Source: Virgibacillus aidingensis | GTDB lineage: Bacteria > Bacillota > Bacilli > Bacillales > Amphibacillaceae | Length of the DNA stretch: 64,000 nucleotides | Reading direction: 5' to 3' | Assembly (NCBI RefSeq): GCF_010994035.1 | Contig: NZ_WIXN01000008.1 | Coordinates: 62,001 to 126,000, forward strand | Shown: in pieces, positions 1-7,821 of the stretch | How the letters are laid out: each line of letters starts with the position of its first letter | Position numbering within the stretch: position 1 is the first letter of the stretch | Translations under genes and position numbers: made by a program | The notes under the pieces: generated by a model | Told to the model about the DNA's origin: nothing | What the model saw: the letters and a program-made list of their open reading frames with translations, nothing else | Database searches by the model: none

Positions 1-725
1 AAAACTTGTTCTCCAAGCCCTGATGCACCTACCATGGATGCAATAACTACCATAGCCAAAGCCATCATTGTCGTCTGGTTCACCCCGGCCATGATTGTTG
101 GAACAGCCTGTGGGAGCTGTACTTTCTTGAGCATTTGCCATCTTGATGAACCAAATGATTGTGCAGATTCCACCACTTCTTTATCCACACCGCGGATTGC
201 CAGCTCCGTCAAACGTATAACCGGGGGCACTGCATAAATTAACGTTGCAAAAATAGCAGATACATTACCTAAGCCGAAGAAAAATATAGCCGGAATTAAA
301 TAAACAAAACTCGGCATTGTCTGCATTGCATCCAGTACCGGTCGCAAAACTGTTGAAAATCCTTTGCTGAAGGCCATCCATATCCCTAAAGGAATACCAA
401 TAATTAAACAAATAATAACGGCCGCAAGAATAATTGCAATGGTTGTCATCATATCTGTCCATAAACCAAACGTACCGATTAAAAATATAAATATGCTATA
501 AAGCAGACCTGCAAAGACCGATTTAAAATACCACCCTAATAAAAAGATGAAAATAATGAATAGCCACCACGGGAGCCAAACGAGAAAATCATCAATCATA
601 TTAATTGTCCGGGAGGTAATAAAATAAACAAAATCAAAAAATCCTTCGAAAGTCGTGTCAAGAAAACTGACAAACTGATCGACATAATTACCTAATTGTG
701 TCTGTATATCTGGAAACGTGCCCAT
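1..725 (-). CDS. opuAB: Glycine betaine ABC transporter permease, OpuAB type (partial)
   Basis: Membrane subunit of an osmoprotectant importer. The reading frame opens with ATG at 725 (MGTFPDIQ) behind GGAGGTGAG and runs off the left edge after 241 codons, so the C-terminus is missing. The translation has several hydrophobic segments and the cytoplasmic EAA-type loop (VVESAQSFGSSRWQ) that docks on the ATPase in this permease family. It lies 61 bp downstream of the binding-protein gene on the same strand and is presumably co-transcribed with it. The ATPase gene is not in the window and may lie beyond the edge. B. subtilis opuA is ordered ATPase, permease, binding protein; here the binding protein comes first. 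Confidence 0.9.
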   Translation of the reverse strand, partial: MGTFPDIQTQLGNYVDQFVSFLDTTFEGFFDFVYFITSRTINMIDDFLVWLPWWLFIIFIFLLGWYFKSVFAGLLYSIFIFLIGTFGLWTDMMTTIAIILAAVIICLIIGIPLGIWMAFSKGFSTVLRPVLDAMQTMPSFVYLIPAIFFFGLGNVSAIFATLIYAVPPVIRLTELAIRGVDKEVVESAQSFGSSRWQMLKKVQLPQAVPTIMAGVNQTTMMALAMVVIASMVGASGLGEQV

Positions 726-753
726 ATGATCTTCTCACCTCCAAATTCATACA

Positions 754-783
754 GGAAAGCAGCTGGACTGCCAGCTGCTTTCC
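754..783 (-). promoter_or_regulatory. Perfect hairpin between opuAC and opuAB
   Basis: A perfect 13-bp stem (GGAAAGCAGCTGG and its complement) with a 4-nt loop lies 3 bp after the binding-protein stop codon. No T-run follows on the minus strand, so it is more likely an mRNA 3'-stabilising or partial attenuating element than a full terminator. Such elements often keep binding proteins in excess over permeases; that role is inferred. Confidence 0.7.
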
Positions 784-786
784 ATA

Positions 787-1821
787 TTATTGCAAAGCAT
801 CTTTTACAACTTCAGCCACTTCATCTGAAACCCAGCTTGTCCAAAGATCTTCATGTTCATTCATCCACCAAATTGCTGCTTCCTCTGCAGATGCATCATT
901 CTCATCCATATAAATCAAAGCTTCTTCTGTCAATTCAGTGCTTGTTTCATAATTGCTCAGAAATTCCACTACATCAGGAGCCTGATCCGGCAAGTCTTTG
1001 TGTACAGCAATGGTTACATCATTTGGCGGAAATTCAGTCGCTTTTGTTTCATTCCATACATCTTCATCATATGGATCCTCTTCCAATAGGGTTAAATCAT
1101 ATTCCGCTGTCGGCCAAGTTGGTGACCAATAGTAGCCCACCCATGCTTTACCGTTTTCATAAGCCGATGCCAAATCGGCAACAATTGCAGCATCGGAACC
1201 AGGCATAAAGTTATTCATTGTTTCATCAAGGCCATATGCCTCAAATTTATCATCAATCGCATCGGCAACTGCCCATCCGCTTGGGGCATTAATCACCCGG
1301 CCTCTTCCAGGGTCTTCCGGATCTTCAAATACTTCCGGATAATCTTTCAAATCTTCCACTGTTCTTAAATCAGGGGCCATTGGATCGATTCCTCTTTCAG
1401 GATCCCCTTCAATAACATACGTTGGCACATACAGTCCCTGTTCGTTATCATCAAAGTTCGTGGAAACAACTTCGATATCCCCTAGTTCCAGCGCCTCTTC
1501 ATACACTTCTCTTATATTATCTGTCCAAACTTCCATATATGCATTTATGTCTCCATCACGAAGTCCCTGAATTGTTGCTGCGGTTGAACCGGCCGTGACA
1601 TCAGTATCATACCCGTACCCTTCTTCAATAATTGTCTGGGCAATGCTGTTATGTATCCTGATGCTGTCCCAACCGGCATCAGCAAATACGATTGTGTCAA
1701 TGTCTCCTCCAGATCCTGATTCACCATTTGTCCCGGAATCTCTTTCAGACTCTGAATCACCGCCACATGCAGCAAGCACAATTAAAGCTGCTGCTGAAAA
1801 TAAAAATAATAGCTTTTTCAT
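787..1821 (-). CDS. opuAC: Glycine betaine-binding lipoprotein, OpuAC type
   Basis: Extracellular substrate-binding protein of the betaine importer, 344 aa. The chosen start gives MKKLLFLFSAAALIVLAAC, a lipoprotein signal with lipobox LAAC (Cys19), behind AAAAGGAG. An upstream in-frame codon exists but would put extra charged residues ahead of the signal and lacks a ribosome site. Asp/Glu-rich composition and tryptophans spread along the chain (GWDSIR, EVWTDN, YYWSPTW) fit the aromatic cage used by this family to hold quaternary amines. High acidity is also common in proteins exposed to saline media. Substrate (glycine betaine or proline betaine) is inferred from family. Confidence 0.92.
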   Translation of the reverse strand: MKKLLFLFSAAALIVLAACGGDSESERDSGTNGESGSGGDIDTIVFADAGWDSIRIHNSIAQTIIEEGYGYDTDVTAGSTAATIQGLRDGDINAYMEVWTDNIREVYEEALELGDIEVVSTNFDDNEQGLYVPTYVIEGDPERGIDPMAPDLRTVEDLKDYPEVFEDPEDPGRGRVINAPSGWAVADAIDDKFEAYGLDETMNNFMPGSDAAIVADLASAYENGKAWVGYYWSPTWPTAEYDLTLLEEDPYDEDVWNETKATEFPPNDVTIAVHKDLPDQAPDVVEFLSNYETSTELTEEALIYMDENDASAEEAAIWWMNEHEDLWTSWVSDEVAEVVKDALQ

Positions 1822-2160
1822 TATTCTGCTCCTTTTCCAAAAATTCTTTAACATAGTTTTACCAACTGTCCTTAATACAATTCACTATTTTTTAAATGAA
1901 AATATAATAGGAGTAGATGCAAAAGTAAGAAGTGGAAGGGGAATCCGCCGCTGTAATTCTTTTGTAACAAATTAAGTTTAATAAATAAATGTCCTTTAAT
2001 CAATTCGCTTAAAACAGCAAAATACACGGTTAAGCATGTATATCCAACAATACCGGCTATATAAACCGGAATTATTAGCAATATAGTCAAAATAACTCAA
2101 AATAACGGCAAATGGATTAATAATCCTGTAATATTTTTTTAAGACTTTTTCCTCATCGTT
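1822..2160. other. Intergenic region upstream of opuAC
   Basis: About 340 bp of A+T-rich DNA between opuAC and the terminator of the murG-like gene. It must contain the opuAC promoter, but I see no hexamer pair good enough to annotate. A 72-codon minus-strand frame here (1872-2090) has no ribosome site and is not called. Confidence 0.5.
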
Positions 2161-2198
2161 TTAAAAAACAGTCTCCTGCTTTTTACACAGAAGACTGT
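2161..2198 (-). terminator. Intrinsic terminator of the murG-like gene
   Basis: Minus-strand stem ACAGTCTTCTG pairs with CAGGAGACTGT (one T-G pair), loop of 9 nt, then TTTTTT. It starts 4 bp after the stop codon. Confidence 0.85.
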
Positions 2199-2201
2199 CC
2201 G

Positions 2202-3269
2202 TTAGTTTTGCACTTCACGGATAATTTCGAGGACCCGTTCACGTGCCTTTTCACTTTTATATTCTTTCATCTTATCGATCATCACTGGGCCGCGATTTTG
2301 CAGCTGTTTCAGTTCTGACAGTAATGTTTCTTCTGTCAGCTCCTCTTCCTGCAGTACAAGCGCATACTGTTTTTCCTTAAATGATCGTGCATTTACAATC
2401 TGATCCCCCCTGCTTGCCTTGAGTGACAACGGGATAAGAAGCATTGGGATACGCAGTGCAAGGAATTCAAAAATAGCGTTTGAGCCTGCTCTGGATACAA
2501 CATAATCCGTTGCAGCAAATATGTCCTTAAGTTCTTCATTTATATATTCAAATTGGGTATAACCTGCTGTAGTTGCCGAATTATCTACATTACCTTTTCC
2601 GCATATATGAATAATCTGAAATACAGTTAATAATTCCTGTAAATTTCCTCTTACAATACTATTCAGCTTTTGAGAACCGGCACTTCCTCCCATAATCAAC
2701 AGAACTGGTTTATGTTTTGTATGTCCGGCAAGATCCAAACCTTTTTCCTTGTTTCCCTGAAATAGCTCTTCCCGAATGACTGCCCCGACATATTCCCGTT
2801 TCTGCTCGGGCAAATATTCCATTGTCTCCGAAAATGTTGCCAAAACTTTCTTTGCAAAAGGAATTGCTATTTTATTCGCAAGTCCCGGTGTATAATCGGA
2901 TTCATGAATGACAGCCGGCACTCTTTGCATTTTTGCTGCAAGCACAACCGGTACGGAGACGAAGCCGCCTTTGGAAAATATAACTGAAGGCTTCCTTTTT
3001 TTTATTATTTTCCTGGCTTGCATTGTTCCTTTCAGTACTTTAAAGGGATCCTTTACGTTTTCCATGGAAATATACCTGCGAAGCTTCCCTGTTGAGATAG
3101 GGTAATATGTTACACCTTCCATTTGCTCAATAAGATTTCTTTCAATACCATCTATTGAACCAATATAATCAACTTCCCACCCATTATCCAAATACTCGGG
3201 TATTAGTGCAAGATTAACAACTACATGCCCGGCAGAGCCCCCGCCGGTAAATATAATTCTTTTTTCCAT
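2202..3269 (-). CDS. murG: MurG-family UDP-GlcNAc:undecaprenyl-PP-MurNAc-peptide GlcNAc transferase
   Basis: GT-B glycosyltransferase of 355 aa that adds GlcNAc to lipid I to make lipid II on the inner membrane face. The N-terminal motif GGGSAGHV (residues 9-16) is the lipid I-binding loop of MurG, and the C-terminal half keeps the donor-site pattern [23 protein letters not shown]. Start is ATG after AAAGGAAG. It stands alone with its own terminator, outside any division and cell wall cluster. Some bacilli carry extra murG copies besides the one in that cluster; whether this is the only copy or an additional paralogue cannot be decided from the window. Confidence 0.85.
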   Translation of the reverse strand: MEKRIIFTGGGSAGHVVVNLALIPEYLDNGWEVDYIGSIDGIERNLIEQMEGVTYYPISTGKLRRYISMENVKDPFKVLKGTMQARKIIKKRKPSVIFSKGGFVSVPVVLAAKMQRVPAVIHESDYTPGLANKIAIPFAKKVLATFSETMEYLPEQKREYVGAVIREELFQGNKEKGLDLAGHTKHKPVLLIMGGSAGSQKLNSIVRGNLQELLTVFQIIHICGKGNVDNSATTAGYTQFEYINEELKDIFAATDYVVSRAGSNAIFEFLALRIPMLLIPLSLKASRGDQIVNARSFKEKQYALVLQEEELTEETLLSELKQLQNRGPVMIDKMKEYKSEKARERVLEIIREVQN

Positions 3270-3377
3270 AAATTACTTCCTTTCCTCCACATAACGAGCG
3301 ATAACTGTTCCTCCTCTATCCTATTAAAAAATAATGAAAAAAGGAAGTGTAATTATGTATAACACTTTTAGCAGCGA

Positions 3378-3436
3378 CTGTACCGCAGTCCCAGATCTTT
3401 TCGGTGGGACGAGGAACTGCTGTACCGCAGTCCCAG
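3378..3436. repeat. Short direct repeat, 17 bp twice at 42-bp spacing
   Basis: CTGTACCGCAGTCCCAG occurs at 3378-3394 and 3420-3436. Each copy contains the small inverted repeat CTG-CAG, and GTCCCA at 3388 can pair with TGGGAC before the second copy. It lies in the 280-bp gap between the murG-like gene and nupC. Function unknown. Confidence 0.7.
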
Positions 3437-3552
3437 GTGTTGGGTGTATACCCCTCCGCTGGTAATTGATCTTTCCCCGGAGTCTGCTGGACGAAATATT
3501 GTTGCATCACAGTATAGTATATAGATAGATCAGCATAACAGGCGCGGCTTAT

Positions 3553-4740
3553 TTATAAGAAAAGACCTGTTATTGTTGCTGATAGAATTGAAGCCAATGT
3601 TGCCCCAACTAACAATTTCATGCCAAAGCCGGAAACGCTGATTGCTTTCTCGCTGTCAATTCCTTTAACAGTACCGGCAATGATCCCGATAGAAGAGAAA
3701 TTTGCAAAGCTTGTCAGAAAGACGGTGACAATTCCCACTGTCTTCTCTGACATATCATTTATCATCGGTTGAAAATCAAGCATAGCGACAAATTCATTGG
3801 TTACAATTTTTGTCCCCATAACAGAAGTTGCCTGGATCACTTCATTTGGTGCAATCCCCATTAATACGCCAATAGGCGCCAGGATATATCCTAAAATTTC
3901 CTGCAAGGTCACACCGGCGAATACTAATTGTATTAAACCATTTATCAATTCCAAGGAGGCAATAAAGGCAATTAGCATAGCTGCAACAATTAATGCGATT
4001 TTACCGCCTTCCAATGCGCCGTTGCCCATTGCCTCAAAAATACTTTTATCATCGGTTACATTATTTATATCTACCGTATCCTCTTCTTTTGGAACATGTA
4101 CCGGTGAAATAATGGAAGCAATAATGAGCGCACTGAACATGTTCAGAGGCAATGCAAGCAAAACATAGGATGGCGGCAGCATCTGGAGGTAGGCACCTAC
4201 GATAGAAGCTGATACGGAACTCATTGCTGAAGCACTGACAATATATAAACGGTTTCTTGTTAAATGATGGAATTGAGTTCTTATTGCAATCAATGCCTCG
4301 GACTGGCCAAAAAAGATACTGTTTACAGCATTAAATGATTCTACCCTCGGCAGTCCGGTAATTTTGGAAATCATGCCGCCGATATACTTAATGATCGTTG
4401 GCAATATTTTCAAATAAGTAAGGACAGAAAGAATGGTTGCAAAAAAGATAATTAATAAAAGTACGTTAAAGAAAAATACGCCACCCTCATCGATGACAAA
4501 ACCACCGACTACAAACTCTATTCCTACCATTCCATATTCAATTAACTGATTAAAACCTGCTGATATTCCATTGATAATGTTTTGTCCAATTTGGGTGGAA
4601 AACATGAACCATGTAATTAACAGTTGCAGGAGCAGCATAATTCCGATGCCTTTATAATTAATATTTTTTTTGTCGTTGGATAGTAAAAAAGCGATGCCAA
4701 TTACTGCAATAATTGCCAAAACCCCTAGAAGAACCCCCAC
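3553..4740 (-). CDS. nupC: Concentrative nucleoside transporter, NupC family
   Basis: Inner-membrane nucleoside:cation symporter of the CNT family, 395 aa, near the size of B. subtilis NupC (393 aa). Motifs visible include GLPRVESFNAVNSIFFGQSEA and the C-terminal segment TSFANFSSIGIIAGTVKG typical of CNT proteins, with about ten hydrophobic stretches. The start is set at GTG 4740 because AAAGGAGAG lies 7 nt before it; the frame is open nine codons further to an ATG at 4767, but then the ribosome site would lie inside the gene. Next gene upstream on the same strand is the purine permease, separated by a terminator. Confidence 0.9.
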   Translation of the reverse strand: MGVLLGVLAIIAVIGIAFLLSNDKKNINYKGIGIMLLLQLLITWFMFSTQIGQNIINGISAGFNQLIEYGMVGIEFVVGGFVIDEGGVFFFNVLLLIIFFATILSVLTYLKILPTIIKYIGGMISKITGLPRVESFNAVNSIFFGQSEALIAIRTQFHHLTRNRLYIVSASAMSSVSASIVGAYLQMLPPSYVLLALPLNMFSALIIASIISPVHVPKEEDTVDINNVTDDKSIFEAMGNGALEGGKIALIVAAMLIAFIASLELINGLIQLVFAGVTLQEILGYILAPIGVLMGIAPNEVIQATSVMGTKIVTNEFVAMLDFQPMINDMSEKTVGIVTVFLTSFANFSSIGIIAGTVKGIDSEKAISVSGFGMKLLVGATLASILSATITGLFL

Positions 4741-4838
4741 AGCACAACTCTCCTTTTCATTTGCCATGAATTCAGATTTTCTGGATTGTAAACGATAAAC
4801 TCTAATTAATTGTTCCCTGATTTCGTTTTTACTAACAT

Positions 4839-4879
4839 AAAAAAGAAAGTCCTGTAAATTTTTTCACAGGAATTTCTTT
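4839..4879 (-). terminator. Intrinsic terminator of pbuG
   Basis: Minus-strand inverted repeat around TTCCTGTG and ACAGGA flanked by AAAGAAA/TTTCTTT, ending in TTTTTT, 8 bp after the pbuG stop. Confidence 0.8.
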
Positions 4880-4886
4880 ATATAAT

Positions 4887-6179
4887 TTAGTGTGCGGGAA
4901 AGAATATCATTTGCAATACAAAAACAACCCCAAAGAAATAAATAATCCAATGAACGTCCTTTCCTTTTCCGCTTACCAATTTTAGCAGAGGATAGGTGAT
5001 AAACCCAATTGCTATACCGGTGGCAATACTGGATGTTAACGGCATTGTAAGGATGATGGCAAAAGCCGGAAATGCCTCATCAAAGGTTTTCCAGTCAATT
5101 CTTGCAAGTCCTTCCATCATAAAACAGCCTACAATAATTAAAACAGGAGCTGTTATGGCAGGCAAGTCCGCAATTTTTCCAATGATCGGCGTGAAGAAGA
5201 TTGACAGCATAAATAACACAGCGACAACCAGGGACGTCAAACCTGTTCGTCCACCTGCAGCCACTCCCGAGGAAGATTCCACATAAGCCGAAGACGGACT
5301 TGTTCCGAACATCGCTCCTACTGTTGTTGATGCAGCATCGGCCAGCAATGCCGATTTGGACCTGGGCATGGTTCCGTTCCTCATTAATCCCGCCTGTTCT
5401 GCAACCCCGATCATGGTGCCAGTAGTATCAAAAATAGTAACGAGCAGAAAAGCCAGCACCACTGTATAGAGGCCATGTGTGAAAACCCCGGCAATATCCA
5501 AGTCAAAAAATACAGGAACCGGCGGAGCAGACACATATCCTGCATCAAAACTCAAATGTCCTGTTATCAAGGCGATCAGACCTGTAGCAATCATTCCTAA
5601 AAAAAGAGCACCCTTTACTTTCCAAGCAAATAAGATCAATGTAATAAACAAACCAGCAATGGTAAGCTGTGTCATCGGATCTTGCAAATCTCCAAAACCT
5701 ACAATATTCTCCTCATTCGGGATCACAATCCCTGCCATTCTCAAACCAATAAAAGCGATAAAAAGTCCAATACCGGAAGTAATGCCAAATTTTAAAGAGG
5801 CCGGAATAGCAGAGATTAAGGTTTCCCTCAAATTTGTTAAACTCAGTAATATAAAAATAATCCCTGCCAAAAAAACAGTTCCAAGCACAACTTGATAAGA
5901 AACCCCATGGGCAGCTACAACAGTGGCAAAATAAGCGTTCATCCCCATCCCTGGAGCAATGGCAATGGGATAATTGGCAAAGATCGCCATATATAATGTT
6001 CCAACCACGGCGGCAATAATTGTAGCCATGAATACCTGGTCAAATGGTACCCCTGCTGAAGACAAAATAGCCGGATTGACAATAATGATGTATACCATAG
6101 TTAGAAAAGTTGTCATTCCCGCAATCACTTCTGTTCGGATATTAGTGTTTTTTTCTTTAATCTTGAAGAATTTTTGCAT
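4887..6179 (-). CDS. pbuG: Hypoxanthine/guanine permease, NCS2 (AzgA) family
   Basis: Membrane purine:H+ symporter of 430 aa; B. subtilis PbuG is similar in size (440 aa). The N-terminus MQKFFKIKEKNTNIRTE and the motif PGMGMNAYFA are characteristic of the AzgA-like branch. The start at 6179 follows AAAGGTG at good spacing; the ATG 11 codons upstream has no ribosome site. A consensus sigma-A promoter precedes it. Unlike B. subtilis pbuG, no purine riboswitch aptamer is recognisable in the short leader, so purine control, if any, must be by another route such as PurR. Confidence 0.9.
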   Translation of the reverse strand: MQKFFKIKEKNTNIRTEVIAGMTTFLTMVYIIIVNPAILSSAGVPFDQVFMATIIAAVVGTLYMAIFANYPIAIAPGMGMNAYFATVVAAHGVSYQVVLGTVFLAGIIFILLSLTNLRETLISAIPASLKFGITSGIGLFIAFIGLRMAGIVIPNEENIVGFGDLQDPMTQLTIAGLFITLILFAWKVKGALFLGMIATGLIALITGHLSFDAGYVSAPPVPVFFDLDIAGVFTHGLYTVVLAFLLVTIFDTTGTMIGVAEQAGLMRNGTMPRSKSALLADAASTTVGAMFGTSPSSAYVESSSGVAAGGRTGLTSLVVAVLFMLSIFFTPIIGKIADLPAITAPVLIIVGCFMMEGLARIDWKTFDEAFPAFAIILTMPLTSSIATGIAIGFITYPLLKLVSGKGKDVHWIIYFFGVVFVLQMIFFPAH

Positions 6180-6220
6180 GTTTACACCTTTCTTTCCGAA
6201 TGAATTTGGCAACAGTTAAT

Positions 6221-6249
6221 ATATTATTTGTTTTTCCTTTCTTTTGCAA
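6221..6249 (-). promoter_or_regulatory. Sigma-A promoter of pbuG
   Basis: TTGCAA (-35, 6244-6249) and TAATAT (-10, 6221-6226) on the minus strand with a 17-bp spacer, giving a leader of only about 35 nt before the pbuG start. Confidence 0.75.
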
Positions 6250-6484
6250 TAGATTTATATCAATTAATTATGTTTTTTTAACGTTAGTAACATCAGACTG
6301 CTGCAATAATCGGTATTTTAAAAGCCGGTTAGCTGATGGGAAAATTTTTATTGGCGGTATGCAGTACTTTAAAGAAGCGGTATATACATGTGAGACAGTC
6401 TTTCCTTTCATTGCTTTAATACTTCTGTGTCCCTTTGTGTACAAGCTTATAATTATCCGCTGCTCGTCATAATAATCGGCTTTA

Positions 6485-6530
6485 TAAAAATAAAAAGACC
6501 TCGCATGGGAATGAACGCCCAAACGAGGTC
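6485..6530 (-). terminator. Intrinsic terminator of odhAB
   Basis: Perfect minus-strand stem GACCTCG / CGAGGTC (6497-6530) followed by TTTTTATTTTTAT, 22 bp after the odhB stop codon. Confidence 0.9.
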
Positions 6531-6552
6531 AGTATTAATTTTTTATTTTAAT

Positions 6553-7821
6553 TTATCCTTCCAGCAGCAAGTCATATGGATCCTCAAGCATTTCTTTTAT
6601 GCGGACAAGACACTGTACTGCTTCTTTTCCGTCGACAATACGGTGATCATAGGATAATGCAAGATACATCATTGGACGTACTTCGATTGTATCATCCGGC
6701 ATAACCATTGCTCTTTTTTGGATGTTATGCATTCCTAAAATCCCTACTTGAGGAGCATTCAGAATTGGCGTAGACAGCATGGAACCAAAGATACCGCCAT
6801 TAGTAATCGAGAATGATCCGCCCTGCAAGTCTTCCATTTTCAGCTTTTTATCGCGGGCTTTTTTGCCGAGTTCTGCAATTTCACGTTCAACACCGGCAAA
6901 ATCAAGACGGTCGGCATCACGTACTACCGGAACGACTAACCCGTCATCCGTGGAAACGGCAATACCGATATCGTAAAATTTCTTCATGACAATTTCATTT
7001 CCCTGGATTTCCGCATTCAGCAGCGGGAACTCTTTCAGTGCTCCGACTACTGCCTTTGTAAAGAAGGACATGAAACCAAGCTTAACACCATGCTTTTCCG
7101 CAAATTTTTCTTTGCGTTCACTGCGAAGCTTCATCACATTTGTTAAGTCTACTTCATTAAATGTAGTTAACATGGCTGCTTCCTGCTGTACACCTACCAG
7201 GTTTTTAGCAATAGTCTGGCGGCGCCGGGACATTTTGATGCGTTCCACCGGCTTGTCGAATTCGGTTTTTTCCGTTTCCTTTGTTTCCTTTTTACCGGAA
7301 GACTTGTCACTTGCTTTCTCAGCGGATCCTTTAGCAGCTGCATCCACATCTTCAGGGCGCACGCGTCCCAGCGGATCACGCGGACTGACTTCTGATAAAT
7401 CGATATTCAGCTCTCTTGCACGTTTTCTTGCGGCAGGAGAAGCGATAACATCCGCTTTTGAGCCGCTGTCAGTTTTTTCCTCTTCTTTTTTCGGAGATTC
7501 TTCTTTTGGCTGCTCTGCTTTTGGTTCTTCTTCAGGTTCTTGTTTTGATTTTTCTTCCGGTTCGGCTGGAGTGCTTCCGGCTTCAGCGGACTCATCCATT
7601 TTACCGATCACATCTCCTACCTCTACATCTTCCCCTTCGCCTGCGGTAATTTCTACAAGCACACCGGAAAACTCTGCATTCACTTCCACGTTTACTTTAT
7701 CCGTTTCCAGTTCTACAACAGGGTCCCCTTTTTCAACCTTATCGCCTTCTTTGACAAGCCACTCGGCAATGGTTCCTTCTGTAATTGATTCTGCCAGCTC
7801 TGGTATCTTAATTTCCTGCAT
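6553..7821 (-). CDS. odhB: Dihydrolipoyllysine succinyltransferase, E2 of 2-oxoglutarate dehydrogenase
   Basis: Core acyltransferase of the 2-oxoglutarate dehydrogenase complex, 422 aa, transferring succinyl from lipoamide to CoA. Domains in order: lipoyl domain with the modified lysine in ETDKVNVEV (Lys42), an acidic Glu/Lys/Ala/Pro-rich linker, the peripheral subunit-binding domain ([18 protein letters not shown]), and the catalytic domain ending in SYDHRIVDG with the active-site His near 393. ATG follows AAGGAGGAG and overlaps the last 14 bp of odhA, so translation is likely coupled. The third subunit, lipoamide dehydrogenase, is not in the window, as in B. subtilis. Confidence 0.97.
   Translation of the reverse strand: MQEIKIPELAESITEGTIAEWLVKEGDKVEKGDPVVELETDKVNVEVNAEFSGVLVEITAGEGEDVEVGDVIGKMDESAEAGSTPAEPEEKSKQEPEEEPKAEQPKEESPKKEEEKTDSGSKADVIASPAARKRARELNIDLSEVSPRDPLGRVRPEDVDAAAKGSAEKASDKSSGKKETKETEKTEFDKPVERIKMSRRRQTIAKNLVGVQQEAAMLTTFNEVDLTNVMKLRSERKEKFAEKHGVKLGFMSFFTKAVVGALKEFPLLNAEIQGNEIVMKKFYDIGIAVSTDDGLVVPVVRDADRLDFAGVEREIAELGKKARDKKLKMEDLQGGSFSITNGGIFGSMLSTPILNAPQVGILGMHNIQKRAMVMPDDTIEVRPMMYLALSYDHRIVDGKEAVQCLVRIKEMLEDPYDLLLEG

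Noticed and set aside
1872-2090. 72-codon hydrophobic frame on the minus strand
   Set aside because: No ribosome site, A+T-rich intergenic DNA, hydrophobicity explained by base composition.
6180-6484. Purine riboswitch upstream of pbuG
   Set aside because: B. subtilis pbuG has one, but no aptamer core is visible here, and the sigma-A promoter leaves only about 35 nt of leader.
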